DNA of 8,394 bases from a bacterium. GTDB taxonomy: Bacteria > Verrucomicrobiota > Kiritimatiellia > UBA8416. The notes below the pieces were generated by a model. It saw only the letters and a list, made by a program, of their open reading frames with translations, did no database searches and was not told the DNA's origin. The stretch spans positions 1-8,394 of the forward strand of contig JAIFLS010000161.1 of assembly GCA_020048935.1 (NCBI GenBank). The letters run 5' to 3'. Each line of letters opens with the position of its first letter. Within the stretch, counting starts at the first letter, position 1. Positions 1 to 5,752 of the stretch are shown piece after piece. The position numbers and the translations under genes are program-made.

Positions 1-2
1 AT

Positions 3-77
3 TGGCTCCGGCGGCTGGGCTCGAACCAGCAACCAAGTGGTTAACAGCCACCTACTCTACCATTGAGCTACGCCGGA
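3..77 (-). tRNA. tRNA-Asn (anticodon GTT)
   Basis: The reverse complement folds as a full cloverleaf. The acceptor stem TCCGGCG pairs with CGCCGGA, followed by discriminator G and an encoded CCA at 3-5. The D arm is GCTC..GAGT. The anticodon stem GGTGG/CCACT closes loop CTGTTAA at 41-47, with anticodon GTT at 43-45 (Asn). The T arm is GCTGG-TTCGAGC-CCAGC. It lies downstream of panC on the same strand but has its own promoter-like boxes just upstream. Confidence 0.96.
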
Positions 78-98
78 ATAAGAAAACAATGCTTGGGA

Positions 99-126
99 AG
101 GATAGCATGCTCCCGAAAGATGTCAA
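99..126 (-). promoter_or_regulatory. Sigma70-like promoter of tRNA-Asn
   Basis: On the minus strand there is a perfect -35 box TTGACA (121-126), a 16-nt spacer and a -10 box TATCCT (99-104, 4 of 6 consensus). Transcription would begin around 90-93, about 15 nt before the tRNA 5' end. The spacing and the position in the short gap between panC and the tRNA support the call. It rests on motif matching only. Confidence 0.5.
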
Positions 127-157
127 TCCCGTTGTAAAAAAATCGCGACCGACGGGG

Positions 158-1021
158 CTAAAGGTTTCCGGTGCCCGGCTCCAGCGTCAGGTTGTCGATC
201 AGCCGCGTCCGGCCGACACGGGCGGCTAGGGCCAGCAGCGTGCCGCCTGTCACCGCTGCCTGCGGGAGCAGCGTCGCGCCATCCACGATGGCGATGTAGT
301 CGACCTCGACACCGGGATAGCCGCCCGCCAGGAAATCCGCCATCGCCTCGCGCAGCCGCCCGGCATCGCGCTGGCCATCCCGCACCTGCCCCGCCGCGAA
401 CGCCAGGACTCGGTTCAGTCCCAGTGCCTGCACACGCTCCGCATCCGACAGGTAGACGTTGCGCGAGCTCATGGCCAGCCCATCGGCCTCGCGCACGATC
501 GGGGCCCCGATGATCTCCACCTGGAAATCCAAGTCGCGCACCATCCGCCGGATGACGGCCAGTTGCTGGGCATCCTTCTGGCCGAACACCGCCAGGTCCG
601 GGCGCACAATATTGAAAAGCTTGGCGACAACGGTGCAGACACCGGCGAAATGCCCCGGCCGCGACGCTCCGCAAAGCCCGTTCGCAAGCGCCCGCTCCTC
701 AACCAGCACCGAACGGTCCGCGGCATACATCGACTCGGGAGAAGGGCTGAAAACTATCGCCACGCCGGCCTCCCGGCACAACCGGCAATCCCGCTCGAAA
801 TCACGCGGATAGGTTGAAAAGTCCTCGTTCGCGCCGAATTGTACCGGATTGACGAAATTGCTGACCACGGTGACAGCACCGCGGGCGACACTCTCCCGTA
901 CCAGCGACAGATGCCCCTCGTGCAGATACCCCATGGTCGGGACCAACCCGATCCTTGAACCTTCCCTTCGGAACGCATCCGACAGCGCCACCATCTCGCC
1001 GATCGACTCCACGACCTTCAT
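158..1021 (-). CDS. panC: Pantothenate synthetase PanC (pantoate--beta-alanine ligase, EC 6.3.2.1)
   Basis: This cytoplasmic enzyme makes pantothenate from pantoate, beta-alanine and ATP through a pantoyl-adenylate, the last step before coenzyme A synthesis. The 287 residues fit the family length (about 280-290) and every signature is present in order. These are the HIGH-type nucleotide motif PTMGYLHEGH (28-37), the pantoate-binding FVNPVQFGANEDFSTYPR (56-73), RPGHFAGVCTVVAKLFNIV (121-139), FGQKDAQQLAVIRRMV (146-161) and the KMSKS-like DGLAMSSRN (180-188). The ATG shares one base with the TGA of the upstream kinase gene (TGATG) and has no clear Shine-Dalgarno, so translation is probably coupled. 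No other pantothenate gene (panB, panD) is in the window. The gene ends at TAG 158-160, followed by a T-run on the minus strand (136-142) without a convincing hairpin. Confidence 0.97.
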   Translation of the reverse strand: MKVVESIGEMVALSDAFRREGSRIGLVPTMGYLHEGHLSLVRESVARGAVTVVSNFVNPVQFGANEDFSTYPRDFERDCRLCREAGVAIVFSPSPESMYAADRSVLVEERALANGLCGASRPGHFAGVCTVVAKLFNIVRPDLAVFGQKDAQQLAVIRRMVRDLDFQVEIIGAPIVREADGLAMSSRNVYLSDAERVQALGLNRVLAFAAGQVRDGQRDAGRLREAMADFLAGGYPGVEVDYIAIVDGATLLPQAAVTGGTLLALAARVGRTRLIDNLTLEPGTGNL

Positions 1022-2220
1022 CAGGACTTCGGCTCCAGCCGGGTCTGCACAGCTTTGACCAGGACCTCGCTGCGCACCGGCTTGTTCAGCAGCGTATGCC
1101 GAACACCCTCCGAGACCGCCTTCTTCACCGCATCTCTCGGTGCGTAGCCCGTGCAGAAGACCACGCTGGGCATACGCCAGCCCTGCTTGGCGCAGATGGT
1201 CTCGATCTCAAGGAACGCGGTCTGGCCGTCCATAATCGGCATATGTAGATCCATCACAATCACATCGTAGCGCTGGGCGGTGAACATCTCCAGGGCCTCG
1301 GCCCCGTTGGAAGCCTTGTCAACCGGGACCCCGTGTATATAGTTCTCAAGAATGAGCTTGAACAGGTTGACTATCGACGGCTCGTCGTCCACGACGAGGA
1401 TCCGCGGTGTCCCGCCAGTCTGGATACGAAGCGCATCGTTCACCGCATCGGCGGCCGAGGAAGCTGACGTGCCCACACTCAACCGGTCCGGAATCAGCAC
1501 AGCCGCCATGGTGCCCCGTCCTTCCTCGCTTTCCAGCGCAAGGTAGGCTCCGTTCTCGCGCAGCGCGCAATGCGCGATGCTCAGCCCGAGCCCCCCCCCG
1601 CAACGTTTTCCGCCACCGAATCCCGAACAGAAGGGTTCCAGAGCGGTCTTGAGAATGTCACTCGCCATGCCGGAGCCGTCGTCCTCGATCTCGACAACCG
1701 TGTAGGTACCCGCCGGAGCCGTCCCGCCTGCTGTATCGAAGGTCTTCTGGTATTCCTGACGTTGCAGGCGCACAGTCAGTGTACCCTTACCCTGCATGGC
1801 TTGCAACGCATTCTGGCAGATCTCCTCGACCGCCAGCGACAGCGCATCCTGACTCATGTAAACCTCAAGGCCGCTTTCCAGCGCCTTCTCGATCTGCACC
1901 CCCGCGGCCATCGGCGAGCCCTTCAGGCTGGCCAGGACAGCATCCACCGCCGCTGCCAGGTCGAACTTGCGCCGGGCCGTCCGCATCACACCGGAAAGAT
2001 CCGTCAGACGCCGCGTGAGCCGAACCGCCGACTCCGCCGCCGTCTCCAGCGAGCGCAGCAACGCATGCCCCCGGCTACCCGGCGGAAGATCCGAGGCAAT
2101 CATCTCGGGATAGGCCAGCAGCGGCGTCAGCAGATTGTTCAAGTCATGCGCCAGACGCCCACTGACTACTTGGATCGCCCGGCGGATGTCGTCGCTGACT
2201 ATACTGCTGTCTGTTTGCAT
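1021..2220 (-). CDS. Soluble hybrid sensor histidine kinase with C-terminal receiver domain
   Basis: This is a two-component hybrid kinase of about 399 residues. The dimerisation/phosphoacceptor motif RLAHDLNNLLTPL (His25) is of the HDxNN type seen in NtrB-like kinases. A HATPase domain follows: N box EEICQNAL (Asn137), G1 DDGSGM (180-185), F-box EPFCSGF and G2 GGGLGLSIA (208-216). After a short linker comes a complete receiver: acidic pocket DDE (278-280), phospho-acceptor Asp324 in VMDLHMPIMDG, Thr357 and Lys380 in NKPV. There is no membrane segment and no recognisable sensor domain, only about 20 residues before the His box, so signal input must come through a partner or this short tail. 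I chose the ATG at 2220 because GGGAG lies 4-5 nt upstream. The open frame extends to ATGs at 2235, 2274 and 2286, which have poorer ribosome sites. It is coupled to panC. The regulated target is unknown. Confidence 0.88.
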   Translation of the reverse strand: MQTDSSIVSDDIRRAIQVVSGRLAHDLNNLLTPLLAYPEMIASDLPPGSRGHALLRSLETAAESAVRLTRRLTDLSGVMRTARRKFDLAAAVDAVLASLKGSPMAAGVQIEKALESGLEVYMSQDALSLAVEEICQNALQAMQGKGTLTVRLQRQEYQKTFDTAGGTAPAGTYTVVEIEDDGSGMASDILKTALEPFCSGFGGGKRCGGGLGLSIAHCALRENGAYLALESEEGRGTMAAVLIPDRLSVGTSASSAADAVNDALRIQTGGTPRILVVDDEPSIVNLFKLILENYIHGVPVDKASNGAEALEMFTAQRYDVIVMDLHMPIMDGQTAFLEIETICAKQGWRMPSVVFCTGYAPRDAVKKAVSEGVRHTLLNKPVRSEVLVKAVQTRLEPKS

Positions 2221-2302
2221 ATCGCTCCCGCTCATACTCCCGTTCCCGAGGACGCAAAGACCGTGCTTTCGCATCGGGGAAATCATTACCGTCTAGTCGG
2301 CG

Positions 2303-2331
2303 ATTACACTATATTATTCAGTGCCTGTCAA
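2303..2331 (-). promoter_or_regulatory. Strong sigma70-like promoter for the kinase-panC pair
   Basis: On the minus strand there is a perfect -35 box TTGACA (2326-2331), a 17-nt spacer and a -10 box TGTAAT (2303-2308, 5 of 6 consensus). The -35 box lies inside the last codons of the SH3-protein gene and the -10 just after its stop. The transcript start would fall near 2296. That leaves a leader of roughly 75 nt to the preferred kinase start (2220) and too little room for a ribosome site before the ATG at 2286, which also favours the shorter kinase. Confidence 0.6.
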
Positions 2332-3480
2332 CCCACTAAGAGGGATTATTTCACGCACCAGGACAACCGGTTGACGACTGCCGAAAACCCAGTATTTCAA
2401 CCCCTGCAGCCGAACGGCGGTCCCCATCGGCGGCAATGGCTCCTTGCTCGTGACAAAGCAGACCGTACGGGCGGAGCCTCCCTCGCCTGACGCAACCAGG
2501 CGGTAAGGGGCAGGCTGGAAAAGCGCGACGCCTACGGGGCGAAGCTCCCCCGAGACAACCACGGGCTCGCCCTGCGGAGCTGATTTCAGCAAACGCACCC
2601 CCACCGGCGAAAGCGGCACAGCCCCTGCCGATGCCCGCCGGCGCGGAACCTTCCGCCTGACAGGCACCGCGGATTCCGCAGGTGTCTGGACCACAACGGG
2701 GGCGGGGGGCCTGGACGGCTTCTTCTCCGGCTTAGAAACGACAGGTGGCGGTGCAGGCCTGGAAACGACAGGCGACGGTGCAGGCTTGGCCGGAACCAAG
2801 GGGGGGGGCGGCGGTGCAGGCTTGGCCACAACCTGCGTCTTGACGGGAACCGGGGGAGACGCGGGCAGCGCAGGATCCGGGGCAGGCGGTTCGGGAGGAA
2901 CTGGAGGAACCACTGCCGGAGGCAGAGCCACCTGTGCCACCGGTTCCGGCACAACGGGTGTTATCTGCTTCACTGATAAATCCACCGCCGCGCCTTCCGC
3001 GACCATGGCGCGCTCGATCCACACCAGCAATGATGGTTGACCGCCCACCTCGACCCAGTCCCCGCGACGTCCGCGCACCACGACAGCCTCTCCGCGTGTC
3101 AGTATCCCGAGCGCCTCGTAACCGATTCCCGGCCCCGAACGGACCTTGACAGTGGAGGCGGCAATCACCCCGTCGCGGACTAGCTCGCCGTAGACCCAGC
3201 CCGAGATGAAGTCCGGAGCCTGTACTTCGAGCCAGTCGCCGGAAGTCTTGCCGCTGGCCGTAAGCCGTGTTCCTCTCGGGGCCCGCCCCATTTCCTGCGC
3301 CGCTGCCGAGGCGGCATCCATGATCGGGGCGGAAACGGCCGTGACGGAAACCTGACGGGGTAAGGCCGAGGCCTCTCCGCCCGACAGGAGTGCGATCAAT
3401 GCGGCAAAGGTTGCGGACCGCACGGTGCGCGGTATCATTCGGCAAAATCGGAGGGAGGCATACTTGATTCGACGAATCAT
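2314..3480 (-). CDS. Exported SH3-domain protein with Pro-rich linker and OB-like C-terminal domain
   Basis: This 388-residue protein probably acts in the cell envelope. It starts with a basic n-region and a hydrophobic stretch (about 22-33), with a likely signal-peptidase site after ASA (residue 39). Two bacterial SH3-like modules follow. The first (about 43-105) is degenerate, with GDWLEVQAP..GWVYGELV. The second (about 107-165) is typical: VKVRSGPGIGYEALGILTRGEAVVVRGRRGDWVEV. Residues 175-262 are a Pro/Ala/Lys/Val linker, and 272-283 are Arg/Lys-rich. The last 90 residues (VVVSGELRPVGV..PMGTAVRLQGLKYWVF) look like a beta-rich, OB-type fold, which is an inference. Such SH3 modules usually bind peptidoglycan or protein partners. 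I chose ATG 3480, 8 nt after AGGAGG; a GTG at 3486 is in frame but only 2 nt from it. The partner and exact role are not known. Confidence 0.8.
   Translation of the reverse strand: MIRRIKYASLRFCRMIPRTVRSATFAALIALLSGGEASALPRQVSVTAVSAPIMDAASAAAQEMGRAPRGTRLTASGKTSGDWLEVQAPDFISGWVYGELVRDGVIAASTVKVRSGPGIGYEALGILTRGEAVVVRGRRGDWVEVGGQPSLLVWIERAMVAEGAAVDLSVKQITPVVPEPVAQVALPPAVVPPVPPEPPAPDPALPASPPVPVKTQVVAKPAPPPPPLVPAKPAPSPVVSRPAPPPVVSKPEKKPSRPPAPVVVQTPAESAVPVRRKVPRRRASAGAVPLSPVGVRLLKSAPQGEPVVVSGELRPVGVALFQPAPYRLVASGEGGSARTVCFVTSKEPLPPMGTAVRLQGLKYWVFGSRQPVVLVREIIPLSGLTGTE
2735..2788 (-). repeat. Two 27-nt tandem units encoding the Pro-rich linker
   Basis: Units at 2735-2761 and 2762-2788 differ at only a few bases. 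They encode nine-residue repeats of the type KPAPSPVVS / RPAPPPVVS, and a looser third copy follows at higher coordinates. The unit is a multiple of three, so copy changes would keep the frame and only alter linker length. Confidence 0.7.
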
Positions 3481-3501
3481 CGACACGCCCTCCTGCCTGT
3501 T

Positions 3502-3507
3502 ATTATA
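3502..3507 (-). promoter_or_regulatory. Possible -10 box of the SH3-protein gene
   Basis: A perfect TATAAT lies on the minus strand 21 nt upstream of the preferred SH3-protein start, between it and the small basic protein gene. No good -35 hexamer is found 16-18 nt upstream (TCGCTT at best). The gene may therefore instead be read through from the small basic protein gene. Confidence 0.25.
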
Positions 3508-3521
3508 GGAAAAGCGGCAGA

Positions 3522-3674
3522 TTAAAGCGATTTAGTTTTCGGCAAACCCTGACCGCGATCGCCCACTTTCCACTTCCCCTGCGCAAGCAGTACATCGATA
3601 CGCTCGAAGCGCTTGAGCACATTGCGTTTGATGGCGATCTTGCTAGCCGATTTAAAACTTGCATGCTGTGACAT
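3522..3674 (-). CDS. Small basic protein of the PVC (Verrucomicrobia/Chlamydiae) family
   Basis: This 50-residue ORF (MSQHASFKSASKIAIKRNVL..., ending GLPKTKSL) has about 13 Lys/Arg against about 3 Asp/Glu. The pattern basic N-terminus, VLKRFERI, then GKWKVGDRGQGLPK, matches from memory the small basic protein family of PVC bacteria (TIGR04137), whose role is unknown; an association with RNA or the ribosome has been suggested by its charge. The ATG at 3674 has an excellent AGGGAG ribosome site 8 nt upstream. The gene sits 41 nt upstream of the SH3-protein start on the same strand. It is short enough to be missed by gene callers, and a longer ORF in another frame of the same strand is only its shadow. 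Confidence 0.85.
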   Translation of the reverse strand: MSQHASFKSASKIAIKRNVLKRFERIDVLLAQGKWKVGDRGQGLPKTKSL

Positions 3675-3976
3675 GATAACCGCTCCCTGGTCATATGACC
3701 CGTTTAATTGAACATGTGGCCCATGATCCTGCTTGATTCCGGCACAAAAGTCAAACCCTATTCTGCCAAAATTCGGGAACGGGTGTATGTCACTTCTGCG
3801 AGGATCTCAACTAATCGTAATCCTAATCGCCGGTGCCGGCGGAACATGTGCCGTACTCGGCTTGTTGTTCAAAGAGCACTCTCTGATCATCCTTGCATAT
3901 CCAGGGGCGGTTCCGCCATACTGACGCCCTGTCGCGGACAAGCAGGGGCAAGGAAGACAGGGGTATACCTTCAGTC
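3675..3976. other. Divergent intergenic region between the small basic protein gene and earP
   Basis: About 300 bp of lower-GC sequence separates the two outward-facing transcripts and must hold both promoters. On the minus strand TTGACT (3749-3754) could be a -35 box, but the hexamer 17 nt on (CAGGAT) is poor. On the plus strand I find no convincing -35/-10 pair. AAGGAAG and AGGGG stretches at about 3950-3962 lie 14-20 nt before the earP ATG. A small hydrophobic ORF is described separately. No tRNA, riboswitch or repeat is recognised here. Confidence 0.6.
3787..3924 (+). CDS. Possible 45-residue hydrophobic peptide
   Basis: The ORF from ATG 3787 encodes a short basic start (MSLLRGSQ), a 20-residue hydrophobic segment (LIVILIAGAGGTCAVLGLLF), a KEH turn and a second hydrophobic stretch ending AYPGAVPPY. 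It could be a small membrane peptide upstream of earP. The ribosome site is weak (CGGG 3 nt away), the frame is open upstream to 3733, and I recognise no family. It could equally be a chance ORF in the leader of earP. Confidence 0.25.
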   Translation: MSLLRGSQLIVILIAGAGGTCAVLGLLFKEHSLIILAYPGAVPPY

Positions 3977-5086
3977 ATGTGCAGTTGTGATATTTTCTGC
4001 CGGGTCATCGATAACTACGGTGATATCGGCGTGTGCTGGCGGCTGGCACGGCAGCTCGCAGGCGAGCACGGTCTTGCCGTCCGGCTGTGGGTGGATCGTC
4101 CGGATTCGCTGGCAAGACTCTGCCCGGAGGCGGATGCCACCCTGCCCCGGCAATGCCTGCATGGCGTCGAGGTCTGCCACTGGAGCGACCCCTTCCCCGC
4201 CGTGCCGCCCGCCAGCCTGGTGATCGAGGCCTTCGCCTGCGAGTTGCCGCCAGCTTATATCGAAGCCATGGCCGCCCTGACTCCGCCGCCGGTATGGATC
4301 AACCTTGAGTATCTCTCCGCCGAACCCTGGGTGGAGAGGTGCCACAAGCTGCCCTCGCCCCACCCCCGACTGCCGCTGACCAAATACTTCTTTTTCCCCG
4401 GCTTTACCAAAGAAACAGGCGGTCTGCTGCGGGAGCATGACCTACTGGAGCGCCGCAATGCATTCCAGGGCGACCCCGCCCGGCGGCAGGCGTTCTGGTC
4501 GCTGCTCGGGATGGACATGCCGGCACCGGACACACTGCTCATATCGCTGTTCAGTTATGAGAACGCCGCCCTCGATGAATTGCTCGACGCATGGGCGGAC
4601 AGCGAACAACCCATCCTGTGCCTGGTGCCGGAGGGGCGGATCCTGCCGCAGATCGGGCGATACTTCGCTGACGATCCGCACGCCGGCAGCCGCTACGCAC
4701 GCGGCCGTCTACAGGTACGGGTGTTGCCATTCCTGGCACAGGATCGCTATGACGAGTTGTTGTGGGCCTGCGATGTCAATTTCGTACGCGGCGAGGATTC
4801 CTTTGTGCGCTCGCAATGGGCGGGCCGACCGTTTATCTGGCAAATCTACCCGCAGCAGGATGCCGTTCACCGCCATAAGCTGCAGGCATTCCTGGACCGG
4901 TATGGGGCGCACCTGGACCCCGGCCAGAAGTGCGAGCGACTTCAGCCCTCGCCCGGCTGTGGCTGGCGTGGAACGGGGTCGGCGGCATCGGACCGGCCTG
5001 GACAGGCTTCGCGGCAGTGCGCGGCGACCTGCAACGCCGCTCGCCAGACTGGTCACGGGCGCAGTCTGAAAACAATCTGGCGCTAA
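3977..5086 (+). CDS. earP: EF-P arginine rhamnosyltransferase EarP, C-terminus frameshifted
   Basis: EarP is a GT-B glycosyltransferase that moves rhamnose from dTDP-beta-L-rhamnose to an arginine of elongation factor P, activating it for translation of polyproline stretches. The N-terminal signature CDIFCRVIDNYGDIGVCWRLARQL carries the two conserved Asp (12 and 16). FPGFTKETGGLL lies mid-protein. The nucleotide-sugar motif VRGEDSFVRSQWAGRPFIWQIYPQQD holds Glu273 and Asp274, numbers that agree with those I recall for characterised EarP proteins when counting from ATG 3977; hence this start rather than 3893. After LDRYGAHLDP (about residue 315) the frame stops looking like EarP and ends in a Cys/Arg-rich tail at 5086. 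The expected ending lies in another frame to 5139. The catalytic core is intact, but the last helical part would be wrong, so function is uncertain. efp follows 68 nt later. Confidence 0.85.
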   Translation: MCSCDIFCRVIDNYGDIGVCWRLARQLAGEHGLAVRLWVDRPDSLARLCPEADATLPRQCLHGVEVCHWSDPFPAVPPASLVIEAFACELPPAYIEAMAALTPPPVWINLEYLSAEPWVERCHKLPSPHPRLPLTKYFFFPGFTKETGGLLREHDLLERRNAFQGDPARRQAFWSLLGMDMPAPDTLLISLFSYENAALDELLDAWADSEQPILCLVPEGRILPQIGRYFADDPHAGSRYARGRLQVRVLPFLAQDRYDELLWACDVNFVRGEDSFVRSQWAGRPFIWQIYPQQDAVHRHKLQAFLDRYGAHLDPGQKCERLQPSPGCGWRGTGSAASDRPGQASRQCAATCNAARQTGHGRSLKTIWR

Positions 5087-5139
5087 ATTTGCTGTCTTTT
5101 TCAAAGGAAATCAGTACTATGCGAAAGTTTGAAAATTAA
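4930..5139 (+). pseudogene. Displaced EarP C-terminal segment (frameshifted)
   Basis: In the frame one base earlier than the main earP frame, this stretch reads VRATSALARLWLAWNG..., then WTGFAAVRGDLQRR, NNLALNLLSFSKEI and a TAA at 5137-5139. The LWxAWN and final LxxFxxEI-like pattern is what EarP C-termini look like, while the 3977 frame gives low-quality sequence here. Restoring one base around 4912-4935, for instance a fifth C in the CCCC run at 4918-4921, would give HLDPRPEVRATSALARLWLAWNG and a protein of about 387 residues, close to family length. Confidence 0.7.
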
Positions 5140-5140
5140 A

Positions 5141-5147
5141 GGGGGGG
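5141..5147 (+). promoter_or_regulatory. efp ribosome binding site in a G7 tract
   Basis: A run of seven G preceded by AAA lies 7 nt before the efp ATG and is the only Shine-Dalgarno-like sequence there. It fixes the efp start. A G7 homopolymer in this place could slip and change spacing by a base. Confidence 0.6.
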
Positions 5148-5154
5148 ATTGTAA

Positions 5155-5712
5155 ATGATAAAAACTGTACAGGAACTGCGTGCCGGCAACGTGGTGATGA
5201 TCGGCAATGAACCGATGGTTATTCTCAAGGGCGAATACAGCCGCTCCGGCCGCAGCGGCGCGGTGGTCAAGCTGAAGATGAAGAATCTGCTGACCAACTC
5301 CGCCAAGGAGACGGTGTACAAGGCCGACGACAAATTCGACCAGGTCGTCCTGGATCGCAAGCAGGTGACGTTCTCCTATTTCGCGGATCCGATGTATGTA
5401 TTCATGGATGACGATTTCAACGAGTACAATATCGACGCCGAGAACATGGGCGAGTCGGTCAACTACATCGAGGACGGCATGTCCTGTGAAGTGGTGTTCT
5501 ATAACGAAAAGGCCATCTCGGTCGAACTTCCCAACGCCATCGTGCGCAAAGTGGCCTACACGGAACCCGCCGCGCGCGGCGACACATCCGGCAAGGTAAC
5601 GAAGATCGCCAAGCTCAGCTCCGGTTATGAAATGCTGGTGCCGGCCTTCATCGAGATCGGTGACCAGATCGAGATCGATACCCGCAGCAACGAATTCAAG
5701 AAACGCGTCTAA
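5155..5712 (+). CDS. efp: Translation elongation factor P, arginine (EarP) type
   Basis: EF-P binds between the P and E sites of the ribosome and relieves stalling at consecutive prolines. The 185 residues match family length and show the three domains: an N-terminal KOW-like domain (1-62) and two OB folds (about 66-125 and 130-185). The C-terminal signature is RGDTSGKVTKIAKLSSGYEMLVPAFIEIGDQIEIDTRSNEF. The modification loop reads EYSRSGRSGAV, with Arg33 at the tip where lysine stands in the E. coli type. This aligns with the rhamnosylated Arg32 of Pseudomonas EF-P (one extra residue at the N-terminus here). The upstream earP is therefore the matching modifying enzyme. From memory the sequence is close to gamma-proteobacterial EF-P, which would fit transfer of the pair, but this is untested. 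A local promoter is not clear. Confidence 0.97.
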   Translation: MIKTVQELRAGNVVMIGNEPMVILKGEYSRSGRSGAVVKLKMKNLLTNSAKETVYKADDKFDQVVLDRKQVTFSYFADPMYVFMDDDFNEYNIDAENMGESVNYIEDGMSCEVVFYNEKAISVELPNAIVRKVAYTEPAARGDTSGKVTKIAKLSSGYEMLVPAFIEIGDQIEIDTRSNEFKKRV

Positions 5713-5752
5713 CCGGCGATCGGTTCCTTGATTTGGAGTCTGGCGTGAGGGC

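Noticed and set aside
136..150. Intrinsic terminator after panC
   Set aside because: There is a seven-T run on the minus strand, but no stable GC hairpin directly before it.
1570..2490. 306-codon plus-strand ORF
   Set aside because: It is antisense to the kinase gene and part of the SH3-protein gene, with His/Arg/Pro-rich composition and no domain; the minus-strand products are clear.
3503..3694. 63-codon minus-strand ORF
   Set aside because: It overlaps the small basic protein gene in another frame, and its composition (Cys/Ser/Arg-rich) is that of a shadow; the 3522-3674 frame has the ribosome site and the family match.
3749..3754. Promoter of the small basic protein gene from TTGACT
   Set aside because: The matching -10 hexamer is only 3 of 6 consensus, so it was left as a remark in the intergenic entry.
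4910..4935. Programmed frameshift in earP
   Set aside because: There is no slippery heptamer of a known type and no evident downstream structure; a simple indel or sequencing error is more likely.
5711..5725. Intrinsic terminator after efp (AACCG/CGGTT hairpin)
   Set aside because: The 5-bp stem is too short and no T-run follows; the next gene starts only 40 nt after efp.
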